A stretch of DNA of 64,000 nt. It comes from Psychroflexus sediminis. Lineage in GTDB: Bacteria > Bacteroidota > Bacteroidia > Flavobacteriales > Flavobacteriaceae. Made by a program: the position numbers and the translations under genes. The stretch is taken from contig NZ_FNCW01000009.1 of the NCBI RefSeq assembly GCF_900099815.1, positions 79,318 through 143,317 on the forward strand, given 5' to 3'. Positions 48,155 through 57,670 of the stretch are shown one piece after another; the first letter of the stretch is position 1; every line of letters begins with the position of its first letter. The notes under the pieces are model-generated. The model saw only the letters and a program-made list of their open reading frames with translations, ran no database searches and was not told the origin of the DNA.

Positions 48155-50708
48155 CGAGTATATCTTTTATGGCTCCTTCTTTGGTTTGGGTGGTGTCTGT
48201 CTGAGTACTGTCGACAGCTTTGCCGCCTCCAAGAAGCTTGTCGATTTGACCACCAATCTTATCTTTTACAGTATTCTCCAGTTTTTCTTTTTGAGCTTCT
48301 ACAATTTGAGTGGTCAGGCTTTGTATTGCACGTTCAGTATTGACTTTTATTTGCGGACTGGAAAAACTACCCGTAATCCCAACCGGAAGACTAACACTCA
48401 TGGTGCTTAAATCTGCACTGCTTAACTGGGCCAGCTTGCCTCCTACTTCATCTCCAAAATATTTTGCAGGGACATTAAAACTCAATTTATAATCCATTGA
48501 ATTTTCAAAGTTGTGACTTCCGGAAACATCAACCTTAATGTCTTCAACCTCAAAATCAAAATCATCAATATCTATTGCTCCATTTTTAAAGTTAAACTCA
48601 GTGATTAAATCATTCACTTTCAACTTATCAAAATTTAAAAAATCAAATTGACTATTTAGCTTCGAAAACAGTGGCATTTTATTTTGGTCTACCTGGGCAT
48701 TGATTATTTTTGCCCGTGCACTTCCCGAGAGAGAAGTATAGATAGGCATCAAATCATTGGTCAGATTCCCCTGTAAGTTTATAGTAGTAGAAGCAATACC
48801 TTCCAGTGCCTGCGCTATGGGTGCCAGTCCTTTTATCAGTTTCATCTGCTGAAAAGCTTCCAGTATTTTAAAGGTGTTAAGGCTTAAGCGCATATCAAAA
48901 TTTGGAGCATTGGCCGTAGAAACCTTTCCGTCCAGTTGTATATTTCCTCCAAAGATATCAGCACTGATATCTTTAAGTATGGCATTTTCTTCTCTCAAAG
49001 CCAGACTTCCTTTTGCATTGTTCAATGTTAAGTTGTCATACTTCACATTTTCAGCTTTAAAATTCAATACTATATCTAAAAACTTTGGAATTTGAATGGC
49101 TTCTGCAGTGGTGCCAGAGGCTGTTTCTGAGGTAGAAGTGGCTTCGCTTTCAACCCTGAAATCTGAGATGTCAAACTGGGTTGATGTGGCATTAAAGGTA
49201 CCTCTGAGCGGTTGATCTGAAAAGGCAAAACCCAGTATGTTTTTAACATTTCCTGTCATCTGTAGATCAGAAGAACCGGCCGTCATCTCAAAATTGTTAA
49301 GCTGAGCCGCATCACTTGTAAAATCTACAGCTGCAACTTCGATATGCAATGGTTTTGCAAGTTCCGGCGAAGTATAATCGAATTTTGACAGTTGCATTGA
49401 ACCCTGAGCGCTTACGTTTTCATAGGCTTGACGCTCCAGAGAATTCATGTCAAAATTAGCTGCTAAATCCGCCTTTAAAATTCCATTCAGATCCTGTTCA
49501 AGTTCAAGCGGATAAGCTTTCGAAAGGTTTGCTAAATTCAGGACCCCGTCCACTTTAAAATCGACAATCATATTCGTAGTCAGATCCTTAATCTTACCAC
49601 TTCCCGTAAATCGATCCTGATCTATTCTGAAGTTAACTTTGTCAAAATTGATGTATGTATCTTCTACGAGTCCGGTTTCATTCATAACTTCAACCTCAAG
49701 CGATATATTTTCTACCTTTTTTGGTAAATCAGGGTATTTGAAAGACGCATTTGAGCTGGACGCTGAAATATCTAATTTGGGAATATAGGTCTCATCCACT
49801 TTTCCCTGGATACTCCCGGTCAACGTAAAATCTCCGGTTGTGTTAACTTCATCCAGGTTGGAAGCATAGGTTTCCGGGACTAGCGCCAGGAAATTTTTAA
49901 AATCTGAAGAAGGGGTTGAAAACTGGATATCCATCTCATTATATGTATCGAAGACCTGAACATAACCTTCAAATTTGAGTGGAAGTTGATTGACAACCGC
50001 TTCATTATCTAAAAAGGAGAATTTCATAGTTTCAAAATCCATTTTCAAATCCGCATCCAGGACAATTGAATTGTTTTTTAAGTAGTTGGTTCCGTCGTAG
50101 TCAAACGAAATTTTGGAATCTGTATGTGTCTTCAGAGTAAACACAGATGCGGCGAAATCGCCATCCCCCCTGTGATTGAAATCGCGTAATTTTAAATAAA
50201 GATTACCGCTTTCATCGAGATAATTTATTCGGGAGGAATTGATCTCGTAATGATTCAGATTAAGTTGAAATGGTTTTTCGGCCTCTTTATTACTGGAATC
50301 TGTAGCTTCAGAAGTTTTTACGATGTCGTAATTAGTTTTTCCGAGAGAATCCACTTTTATATTGACCACCGCTTCGTTTAAATACATTTCGTCAATGCTT
50401 AAACCCTCATCTTTAAAAAGCTGCATCACGCCCATAGCGAGATTAAACTCTTTGGCATAGAGTAATGTATCTCCTTCAAAAGGAGCTTTATTGATCAGGC
50501 TTAGATTTTCGAGGCTTAGGCTTGCATCAGGAAAATTTCTGAACAAACTCAAGTCCAAGGAAGACCATTCCACCTGAGCGTTTACATTGTCATTAGCCGC
50601 CTTTTTTACCATTTTTTCTATACTTCCCTGAAATAAAATGGGAGTAAGAAATAATGCAATAATGAGTACCAACGCAATAATTCCTATAATTTTAAGAGCC
50701 TTTTTCAT
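48126..50708 (-). CDS. AsmA family envelope protein
   Basis: An 860-residue protein with one N-terminal membrane helix (IIGIIALVLIIALFLTPILF) and a long periplasmic beta-rich body. Body and ending show AsmA traits: LSLENLSL early, VDFKVDGVLNL in the middle, and ASTTINLQGNLT with SGSARAKIINA late. AsmA-like proteins are related to lipid-transfer proteins of the Vps13 type and affect outer-membrane lipid homeostasis. The C-terminal tail (after SPQIKVNTERAI) is a charged coil. No partner gene is evident beyond the overlapping peptidase-like gene. Confidence 0.88.
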   Translation of the reverse strand: MKKALKIIGIIALVLIIALFLTPILFQGSIEKMVKKAANDNVNAQVEWSSLDLSLFRNFPDASLSLENLSLINKAPFEGDTLLYAKEFNLAMGVMQLFKDEGLSIDEMYLNEAVVNIKVDSLGKTNYDIVKTSEATDSSNKEAEKPFQLNLNHYEINSSRINYLDESGNLYLKLRDFNHRGDGDFAASVFTLKTHTDSKISFDYDGTNYLKNNSIVLDADLKMDFETMKFSFLDNEAVVNQLPLKFEGYVQVFDTYNEMDIQFSTPSSDFKNFLALVPETYASNLDEVNTTGDFTLTGSIQGKVDETYIPKLDISASSSNASFKYPDLPKKVENISLEVEVMNETGLVEDTYINFDKVNFRIDQDRFTGSGKIKDLTTNMIVDFKVDGVLNLANLSKAYPLELEQDLNGILKADLAANFDMNSLERQAYENVSAQGSMQLSKFDYTSPELAKPLHIEVAAVDFTSDAAQLNNFEMTAGSSDLQMTGNVKNILGFAFSDQPLRGTFNATSTQFDISDFRVESEATSTSETASGTTAEAIQIPKFLDIVLNFKAENVKYDNLTLNNAKGSLALREENAILKDISADIFGGNIQLDGKVSTANAPNFDMRLSLNTFKILEAFQQMKLIKGLAPIAQALEGIASTTINLQGNLTNDLMPIYTSLSGSARAKIINAQVDQNKMPLFSKLNSQFDFLNFDKLKVNDLITEFNFKNGAIDIDDFDFEVEDIKVDVSGSHNFENSMDYKLSFNVPAKYFGDEVGGKLAQLSSADLSTMSVSLPVGITGSFSSPQIKVNTERAIQSLTTQIVEAQKEKLENTVKDKIGGQIDKLLGGGKAVDSTQTDTTQTKEGAIKDILGGIFKKKNN

Positions 50709-50795
50709 AATTAAAATTTGATCTAAAATTACGTAATGCCTTTTCCTTTAACCCTAAAAAAGAATTAAAATTTAGAATTGTTTAAGCTGAAGACC

Positions 50796-51485
50796 TTAGG
50801 ATTCCATCAATTCTTCGCCTGGTTTTAAGTGAAATCTTTTACGCAGGAGGTAAACGATCAAATACAGGAACGGCGTATCCAAAATGGCAATGAGCACTTT
50901 AAAAAGAAATCCGCTTAAAAGTAAACCCCAGAAGAGTTTCCATTCCAGTTCCCCGAAAACACTGAGTAAAAAAACCACTGCAAAGGTATCCACAAACTGA
51001 GATAAAAACGTGGAGAAGTTATTCCTTAACCACAGGTGCTTGCCTTTGGTCAATTTTTTCCAGAAGTGGAAGATGTAAATGTCGACATACTGAGCAAGCA
51101 AGTAGGCCATCATCGACGCGCCAACTGCGATTGTCGTGGCTCCAAATACATTACTGAATATTTCATCGCCAATTGGAGACCAGCTGGTAGAAGGTACAGC
51201 TTCGGAAATCATTATGATAAGCAGGGAAAATACGGAAGCAAAAATACCCAGAGTGACTACCTGATTGGCTTTCTTCTTTCCATAAATCTCACTTATAGAA
51301 TCTGTGATTAAAAACGTTATGGGATAAGGCAAAACACCCACAGAAATTTCAAAGGTGTATAAACCGAAGAAATCCCAGTAAAAAAATTTCTTAAAGATAA
51401 GATTGGAAACCACTAGAGAAGTAATAAACAAAGCCGCCAGAATAAGATAGATGCGGTCTGAAGAAAGTTTTTGTACTGCTGTCAA
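50796..51485 (-). CDS. yhhQ: Queuosine precursor transporter
   Basis: A 229-residue VUT-family membrane protein with about six helices. The family signature is clear: VSNLIFKKFF, PYPITFLITDSISEIYGKKK and the later SQFVDTFAVVFLLSVFG. It imports precursors of the tRNA base queuosine. The predicted start is TTG. It stands alone, 87 bases from the AsmA gene and divergent from the folK fusion gene. Confidence 0.9.
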   Translation of the reverse strand: MTAVQKLSSDRIYLILAALFITSLVVSNLIFKKFFYWDFFGLYTFEISVGVLPYPITFLITDSISEIYGKKKANQVVTLGIFASVFSLLIIMISEAVPSTSWSPIGDEIFSNVFGATTIAVGASMMAYLLAQYVDIYIFHFWKKLTKGKHLWLRNNFSTFLSQFVDTFAVVFLLSVFGELEWKLFWGLLLSGFLFKVLIAILDTPFLYLIVYLLRKRFHLKPGEELMES

Positions 51486-51598
51486 TTATATTTCGATTTG
51501 ATATTTACCTTTGTGGCAAAATTAAGCTGCAAACTTAAAGAAACGCTTAGTTTGAGAGTAGATAGTAAATCAATATTTAATAAAATTTTCTAAATAGA

Positions 51599-52741
51599 TT
51601 GAATAGCATCACCACAACATATATTGCCCTGGGAAGCAATAAAGGCAATAAACTGACTTTGCTTAAGGAAGCAATCCATGAAATTTATAAAACACTAGGT
51701 GATGTCACCAAGGTTTCAAAAGTGTATCAGACACCAGCCTGGGGATTTGAGGGGGAGGATTTTTTGAATGCCGTCATAGAAGTAAAGACAAGGCATTCTG
51801 CTGAAATAACTTTGGAAAAACTCCTGGCTATTGAACTCCAACTGGGAAGAACCCGATTAAACACCGAAGGCTATCAGGCCAGAACCCTGGATCTGGATAT
51901 TCTGTTTTTTGGAGAGATGATCATAAATACAAAGGCGCTCAGCATTCCACACCCCAAACTGTCTGAGAGAAATTTTGTCCTCTACCCCTTAGCAGATGTA
52001 GCTCCCAACCTGGTTCACCCCAGGCTAAATCAAAGCATTTCAAGCCTGGTGTCAGCGAGTCCGGACGATTCGCCTATCGAGGCGATTTCGGAGCAGCTTC
52101 AGCCCAGAATTGCAGAATTCAGGCAGATAAACTACCTCACCATTGAAGGAAACATTGGCTCAGGAAAAACAAGCCTGGCTGAAATGATAGCTGAAGATTT
52201 CAATGGGAAACTGATTCTCGAGAGGTTTAAGGACAATCCATTTTTACCCAAATTTTACGAAGACCAAACCCGATTTGCTTTTCCGCTTGAAATGTCTTTT
52301 TTGGCAGATCGCCATCAGCAGCTGATGGATGATATCTCACAGTTGGATTTGTTTTCAGACTTTGCCATTTCAGATTACAATCCCAACAAATCTCTGATAT
52401 TCTCAAAAGTTACGCTTCAGGAAGATGAATATGCCCTGTACAAAAAAATATTCACCATCATGTATAGCGAAGTCCCCAAGCCTGACGTGTATGTGTATCT
52501 TTATCAGAATGTAGAACGCTTACTCAGTAATATCAAAAAAAGAGGCAGGGATTACGAGCAGAATATATCTCCTGAGTATCTTAAAAACATTCATAAGGGT
52601 TATCTGAACTTTTTCAATTCCCAAAATAAAATCGATGTCAAAATTATCGATATTTCAGATTTGGATTTTGTGGCCAATCGTGAGGACTACTTATTTCTGA
52701 TCAATAAGATTTCAGAAATCAACTCGAAAGTTTCAGGATAA
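51599..52741 (+). CDS. folK: FolK-deoxynucleoside kinase fusion
   Basis: A 380-residue two-domain protein. Residues 1-155 are the pterin pyrophosphokinase of folate synthesis (YIALGSNKGNKLTLL, SKVYQTPAWGFEG, RTLDLDILFFG, PHPKLSERNFVLYPL). From about 180 a deoxynucleoside kinase follows: P-loop IEGNIGSGKTSLAEMIA, LADRHQQL with the DRH element, and a lid ERLLSNIKKRGRDYEQN. Both active sites look intact. The start is TTG. The reading frame joins the domains without a stop. I believe this fusion recurs in Bacteroidota. Its end overlaps the convergent flavoprotein gene by 9 bases. Confidence 0.9.
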   Translation: MNSITTTYIALGSNKGNKLTLLKEAIHEIYKTLGDVTKVSKVYQTPAWGFEGEDFLNAVIEVKTRHSAEITLEKLLAIELQLGRTRLNTEGYQARTLDLDILFFGEMIINTKALSIPHPKLSERNFVLYPLADVAPNLVHPRLNQSISSLVSASPDDSPIEAISEQLQPRIAEFRQINYLTIEGNIGSGKTSLAEMIAEDFNGKLILERFKDNPFLPKFYEDQTRFAFPLEMSFLADRHQQLMDDISQLDLFSDFAISDYNPNKSLIFSKVTLQEDEYALYKKIFTIMYSEVPKPDVYVYLYQNVERLLSNIKKRGRDYEQNISPEYLKNIHKGYLNFFNSQNKIDVKIIDISDLDFVANREDYLFLINKISEINSKVSG

Positions 52742-53782
52742 CTTTTTCAGAAGCCATTCCCCTACTTCCAGTCCCCGATGGACGGCTCCATCCATGTATC
52801 CGGGAGTCTGAGCTGCAGTTTCTGAAGCTGAAAAAAACAGGCGATTACTAAAAAAACCCTCTCTTAGCCCGGGATTGCCATTGTTTTGGTGAGGAACGAG
52901 CAGCTCCGCTTTTTCATGAATGGTAAATTTTTCTTCCCTCCAGTTCACGTCAGCATAGGCTTCATTTTGTACATCATCATTTAAAAATAAAGTACCCAGC
53001 TGCTTCAAGACCCTTTGTTTTCTCTCCTCTTTGGTAAGTTCGGAATAGCTCGAATTTAAAAATCCTACGAGCGCATGTTGTGCTGTTCTCACATCACTGT
53101 GATCGTACATTTCCTGAATGATTTGCTGTGGACTCATCAAGGTACCTGTAAAACCATCCTTTTTCCAAAAATCTGAATCAAAAGCAACCGAAAACTTGAT
53201 GGAATCTGACATCCAGGTGTGTGTTTTTGATAACAAAACATGTGAATGCTCTGATAAACCCGGTTCAAAACGGATGCTATCCGTAATCAACTGTGGCGGG
53301 ATGCTTATCACCAGATAATCCGCCTTAAACTGCCTGTTTTCGGTCCGGATCTCAAAACCCTGATCAAATTTTACTGATTTCACAACTTCATTATAATGAA
53401 TCGGAACTGAAATTTCCTTTTTCAATGTATCGATAAGTGCAGAAGTACCGTTGTCAAACTTATAAGTAGAGGCTTCCTGATGGGGTATTTGAAACCGCTC
53501 TAGGTTTCCTTTAGGACGGAAATCATACATTGCTTCCCTCCCATTTTCCTGGGTTTTAAAAGGAATGTTTAATTCACGGATAAGCTTGAGAAGGCTGGTA
53601 TGCTGTGGTCCAAACCAGGTCGCTCCCAATTCTAAGTGCCTGGGATTTAGGTTTTTGGTCAGAATTCTACCTCCTAATCTTGGTCTTGCTTCTAAAATTT
53701 CAACATCCATATTGGATTTCCTCACCCCATAAGCCGTCGATAAACCACTTAAACCTGCTCCAACTATCAAAACCTTAGGCAT
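52733..53782 (-). CDS. Flavin-containing amine oxidase-like protein
   Basis: A 349-residue flavoprotein. The N-terminal dinucleotide motif VLIVGAGLSGLSTAYG is followed by LEARPRLGGRI, and the C-terminal FAD motif is GYMDGAVHRGLEVGEW. This is the monoamine oxidase type, somewhat shorter than classical enzymes (usually 430-500), so it may be a reduced relative. The substrate is unknown. It is a single gene in a convergent pair with the folK fusion. Confidence 0.82.
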   Translation of the reverse strand: MPKVLIVGAGLSGLSTAYGVRKSNMDVEILEARPRLGGRILTKNLNPRHLELGATWFGPQHTSLLKLIRELNIPFKTQENGREAMYDFRPKGNLERFQIPHQEASTYKFDNGTSALIDTLKKEISVPIHYNEVVKSVKFDQGFEIRTENRQFKADYLVISIPPQLITDSIRFEPGLSEHSHVLLSKTHTWMSDSIKFSVAFDSDFWKKDGFTGTLMSPQQIIQEMYDHSDVRTAQHALVGFLNSSYSELTKEERKQRVLKQLGTLFLNDDVQNEAYADVNWREEKFTIHEKAELLVPHQNNGNPGLREGFFSNRLFFSASETAAQTPGYMDGAVHRGLEVGEWLLKKLS

Positions 53783-53949
53783 CCTGTTTTTTCTGCAAAT
53801 ATCAATTTAAAACAGTAGTTTTTCGATTCTAAAATCGTAAAGTAAGTTTAAAATTAAGGAATGAAAATTGTTCTTAGCAATTGAACTCTTACTTTCACGT
53901 TTCAAAAGCAATTTTGAAAATTTAATACTAGGTTGTTTAAATTAGCAAT

Positions 53950-54753
53950 ATGTCCCTAACACTGAAACAAGATATTATTCGGAAAATAGAAGCTGAGAAA
54001 GCAAAAGTTTCCAACGTATATCAGATTAAAAGCAAAACGGTAAAGTTTACAGAGCAACTTTTCTTAACCCTGTTTGATAAGGAAACCGATGTCACTACCG
54101 GAATGGATGAACTGGAATTACAATTCAAAGTTTTAGCGGATTTGGTATGCTTCAAAGAGGAGGATCCCTGTCGGGAGATCTGGACCGACTTCATGAAAAA
54201 ACTTCCCGATATTCTTCAAAAATTGAATAAAGACGCTTGTTTTATCAAAGAAAATGATCCTGCAGCCAATTCTATAGACGAAGTTTACCTGGCTTATCCT
54301 GGGTTTTATGCCATTGCGATTTATAGGTTAAGTCATGCCTTGCTGGAGTTTGGCTTACCCATTGTGCCCCGATTAATGTCGGAATGTGCACATACGTCGA
54401 CGGGAACCGATATCAACCCCGGGGCTAAAATCGGGAATCCATTTTTTATCGATCATGCGACAGGAGTTGTGATTGGAGAAACCTGTGAGATCGAAGATTG
54501 TGTAAAAATTTACCAAGGGGTGACACTCGGTGCTTTATTGGTGGATAAAACCCTGAAACACCAGAAAAGACATCCAACGATAAAAAGCCATGTTACCATT
54601 TATGCCAATGCAACTATCCTTGGAGGTGAAACTGTCATTGGAGAAGGCTCAACCATTGGCGGAAACGTCTGGCTAACCAAATCTGTACCCAGTAATTCCT
54701 TTGTCACCCATAAATCTATGGTGAAAATCAACCAAAATAAAAATCATGAGTAG
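53950..54753 (+). CDS. cysE: Serine O-acetyltransferase
   Basis: CysE acetylates serine for cysteine synthesis. The 267-residue protein has an N-terminal helical domain and a C-terminal hexapeptide beta-helix. Catalytic motifs are HTSTGTDINPGAKIG, FFIDHATGVVIGETCEI and VKIYQGVTLGAL. It resembles the EpsC/SrpH-type form with a longer N-terminus. The last 8 bases overlap cysM, so the two are translationally coupled. Confidence 0.92.
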   Translation: MSLTLKQDIIRKIEAEKAKVSNVYQIKSKTVKFTEQLFLTLFDKETDVTTGMDELELQFKVLADLVCFKEEDPCREIWTDFMKKLPDILQKLNKDACFIKENDPAANSIDEVYLAYPGFYAIAIYRLSHALLEFGLPIVPRLMSECAHTSTGTDINPGAKIGNPFFIDHATGVVIGETCEIEDCVKIYQGVTLGALLVDKTLKHQKRHPTIKSHVTIYANATILGGETVIGEGSTIGGNVWLTKSVPSNSFVTHKSMVKINQNKNHE

Positions 54754-55633
54754 AAGTATATTAGACTTAATAGGAAATACTCCCCTTGTAGAAGCAAAAA
54801 CCCTGGTCGAAAATCCCAATGTCAAATTGTTTCTCAAACTGGAGGGACAAAATCCAGGAGGAAGTGTCAAAGACCGTGCAGCCTACAATATGATAAAATC
54901 TGCCATGGAACGTGGAGATATCGATCAAAACACAAAACTCATTGAGCCTACCAGTGGAAATACGGGTATTGCCCTGGCCATGGTGGCAGGAATTTTTGGC
55001 CTGGATATAGAATTGGTCATGCCGGAAAATGCCACTCAGGAACGCGTGCAAACGATGAAGGCATACGGCGCTAAAGTTACTCTTACCGACGGAGAGAAAG
55101 GCATCATGTATTCCCGGGATTATGCCGAAGAAAAAGTAAAAAGCGGGAATTACTATATGTTCAATCAGTTTGCAAATGAAGACAATTGGAAAGCGCATTA
55201 CAAAACCACAGGACCTGAAGTCTGGAGAGATACAGACCAAAAAGTTACACACTTTGTCTCTTCTATGGGAACTACAGGAACCATTATGGGAACATCCAGG
55301 TTTTTAAAAGAAAAAAACAACGCCATACAACTTGTAGGAGTTCACCCGGCAGAAGGAACCAAAATTCCAGGCATACGCAAATGGCCGGAAGAATATTTAC
55401 CCAAAATATATGACCCAAACCGCGTAGACCATATTTATGAAGTCAATGAAGCGGAAGCTAAAAAAATGGCAAGGTATCTCGCTGAAAAAGAAGGCATTTT
55501 CTCGGGGATGAGTTCCGGCGGAGCCACCGCAGCTGCGGTGAAACTTTGTGAAAGTTTGGAACATGGGGTTGTCGTTAGTATTATTTGTGATCGCGGAGAC
55601 CGGTATCTTTCCTCTGATCTGTTTGCCTCTTAA
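54746..55633 (+). CDS. cysM: Cysteine synthase B
   Basis: A PLP-dependent O-acetylserine sulfhydrylase of 295 residues. The PLP lysine is in GGSVKDRAAYNMI, the phosphate loop is PTSGNTGIALAM, and SSMGTTGTIMG with FSGMSSGGATAA close the active site. The shorter length and VKDRA form suggest CysM rather than CysK. It follows cysE with an 8-base overlap, so substrate is made and used by coupled genes. Confidence 0.92.
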   Translation: MSRSILDLIGNTPLVEAKTLVENPNVKLFLKLEGQNPGGSVKDRAAYNMIKSAMERGDIDQNTKLIEPTSGNTGIALAMVAGIFGLDIELVMPENATQERVQTMKAYGAKVTLTDGEKGIMYSRDYAEEKVKSGNYYMFNQFANEDNWKAHYKTTGPEVWRDTDQKVTHFVSSMGTTGTIMGTSRFLKEKNNAIQLVGVHPAEGTKIPGIRKWPEEYLPKIYDPNRVDHIYEVNEAEAKKMARYLAEKEGIFSGMSSGGATAAAVKLCESLEHGVVVSIICDRGDRYLSSDLFAS

Positions 55634-55738
55634 TCATTTCAGGTCTTAAATGTTAAAATTAGAAGTCTTTTATCAGATTTATTCTGAAAAGTGAATTAAA
55701 AACTTAAATTTCGCCACTTAACGCATAAATTATTGTCT

Positions 55739-56710
55739 ATGCCTAATGTGTATATAAGTGGTACCGGAGCCTATGTGCCTCCAAAAGTAGTTCCAAATTC
55801 TTTTTTTGAAAAAGTAGGCTCCTCAGATGAGTGGATTTTCAACAAACTTGGGATTAAAGAGCGGCGAATTGTGGAAAATGAAGCCACTAGTGACCTAGCT
55901 TACAAAGCAGGCCTGGATGCCGTTAAAAATGCAAATTTAAAGGTTGAAGATATTGACCTCATTATCGTGGCAACCACGACTCCAGATCGGCAAGCACCCT
56001 CTTGCGCGTGTTTTGTACAGGAGAAAATGAAAGCTTTCAATGCTGTAGCTTTTGATGTCGCGGCGGTTTGCTCGGGTGCATTATTCACCATTTCGGTGGG
56101 GTATCAGTTTGTCAAAAACGGAGTCTATAACAATGTTTTAGTCATTGGAGCCGATACCTTCTCGAATATTATTGACTGGGAACGCAGGGATTCCGTGTTT
56201 TTTGGAGATGGCGCCGGAGCTTTAATTTTGAGTAAAACAGAGGAAGATAAAGGTTTTATCGACTTCAACCTACATTCTGACGGACGCGGCAAAGAACATT
56301 TCACCATTCCTGGTGGCGGATCTGAAACACCTACCTCTAAAGAAACTATAGACAATCGCATGCATTATTTCCAAATGAATGGAAAAGAAGTCTTTGATAC
56401 AGCAACCAAAGTAGTCCCTGAATCTATCGAGGAGCTTTTAGAAAAAACGAAAACTTCTATAGATGATGTCAGTTTTATGATTCCCCACCAACCCAGTATT
56501 GGAATTTTGAAAACTATTGCCAAAAAAGTAAACCTGCCTTTTGAAAAAGTAATGACCAATATGGACCGATATGCCAATACCTCTGGAGCAACGATTCCTC
56601 TGGTATTAGATGAAGTTCATAAGGCCGATAAATTCAAGGACGGTGATTTACTCCTGTTTGCAGCTGTTGGTGCCGGATGGACCTGGGGAACTGCACTTTA
56701 TAAATGGTAA
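55739..56710 (+). CDS. fabH: 3-oxoacyl-ACP synthase III
   Basis: FabH starts fatty acid chains by condensing acyl-CoA with malonyl-ACP. I choose the ATG at 55739 (MPNVYISGTGAYVP) over a TTG two codons upstream. The catalytic triad is visible: Cys in AAVCSGALF, His in IPHQPSIGI and Asn in YANTSGATIPL. The 323-residue length is normal. fabI follows after 14 bases, giving a small fatty-acid operon. Some FabH-like proteins have side-chain roles in other pathways, so the exact chain specificity is open. Confidence 0.88.
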   Translation: MPNVYISGTGAYVPPKVVPNSFFEKVGSSDEWIFNKLGIKERRIVENEATSDLAYKAGLDAVKNANLKVEDIDLIIVATTTPDRQAPSCACFVQEKMKAFNAVAFDVAAVCSGALFTISVGYQFVKNGVYNNVLVIGADTFSNIIDWERRDSVFFGDGAGALILSKTEEDKGFIDFNLHSDGRGKEHFTIPGGGSETPTSKETIDNRMHYFQMNGKEVFDTATKVVPESIEELLEKTKTSIDDVSFMIPHQPSIGILKTIAKKVNLPFEKVMTNMDRYANTSGATIPLVLDEVHKADKFKDGDLLLFAAVGAGWTWGTALYKW

Positions 56711-56724
56711 TTAAAATTTAAAAC

Positions 56725-57549
56725 ATGCTTAAAGGAAAAACATATCTCATCACAGGAATTGCAGATGAGCATTCGCTAGCCATGTATGTGGCCAAAACGA
56801 TTAAAGAAAACGGCGGCCAGGTCATTTGCACAGGACTTGGAGTAAGTAAATTTCATGAAGATTTATCGGACAAAGCCAAGTCTTTTCTGAATCAGAATTT
56901 CAAAGACTTTCAGGACAGTGTTCATCAGGAATTGGGAGAAGACACCCTTACCGAAATACTGGATGTCTCCCTGGATGCCAGTATTGATGATTTTTGCAAG
57001 AAACTGGAAACCAAAAAAATAAAAATTGATGGTTTTTTACATGCGATTGCCATGGACAAGACGATCAGAAATAAAGTTGTAAAGCCATTGCTGGATGTCA
57101 CGTTTAAAGAATTTTGCGATACGATGGAAGTCTCAGCCTTTTCCCTGATCAGCCTGACGAGCCATCTTTTCAAAAATAACCTCTTGAATGCCGATGCGTC
57201 TATTTGTTCTATAAGTTATATCGCCGCTTCCAAAGTCACTTTTCACCCTTACAGAAACATAAGCATCGCTAAGGCTGCTTTGGAACGTATAACCGTTGAA
57301 CTTGCCGATGAAATGGGCAGAAAGAACGGCACTCGGGTGAATTGTATTCGTTTTTCTCCCTATATGGGTAGCAAAGCCGGAAACGCTACACTAAACCAGA
57401 AAGATGTAGAGCATGCGCATCGCAAGAGTCCGCTTGGCAATGCCCTGCCTGAAGATTTAGCGCATGAAGTCTTACATCTGTTAAGACCCAACGGAAGGAT
57501 TACCGGTGAAATAAGATATGTAGACGGGGGATATAACATTATGGGGTAA
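56725..57549 (+). CDS. fabI: Enoyl-ACP reductase (FabI type)
   Basis: A 274-residue short-chain dehydrogenase-like reductase. The N-terminal nucleotide motif reads LITGIADEHSLAMYVAKTI, as in FabI rather than FabG. The catalytic Tyr-x6-Lys pair is in PYRNISIAKAALE. The protein would reduce enoyl-ACP in fatty acid elongation, using the products started by the adjacent FabH. A clear terminator follows. Confidence 0.88.
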   Translation: MLKGKTYLITGIADEHSLAMYVAKTIKENGGQVICTGLGVSKFHEDLSDKAKSFLNQNFKDFQDSVHQELGEDTLTEILDVSLDASIDDFCKKLETKKIKIDGFLHAIAMDKTIRNKVVKPLLDVTFKEFCDTMEVSAFSLISLTSHLFKNNLLNADASICSISYIAASKVTFHPYRNISIAKAALERITVELADEMGRKNGTRVNCIRFSPYMGSKAGNATLNQKDVEHAHRKSPLGNALPEDLAHEVLHLLRPNGRITGEIRYVDGGYNIMG

Positions 57550-57593
57550 TTGTAAAATTATAAGCCTTAACTTTTAGCGTATATTAGATTTAG

Positions 57594-57628
57594 GACCTAT
57601 TCTTGAGAGGAATAGGTCTTTCTTATTT
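57594..57628 (+). terminator. Terminator after fabI
   Basis: GACCTATTC-type stem (57594-57602 with 57610-57618, 7-base loop) is followed by TTTCTTATTTT. Confidence 0.85.
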
Positions 57629-57670
57629 TCAGTAATCGTATTTTTACAGACTTAATTTATCGGTGTTATT

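Noticed and set aside
54767..55252. Long minus-strand frame (161 codons) across the start of cysM
   Set aside because: It lies wholly inside the well-supported cysM gene on the other strand and shows no family features; it is an antisense shadow.
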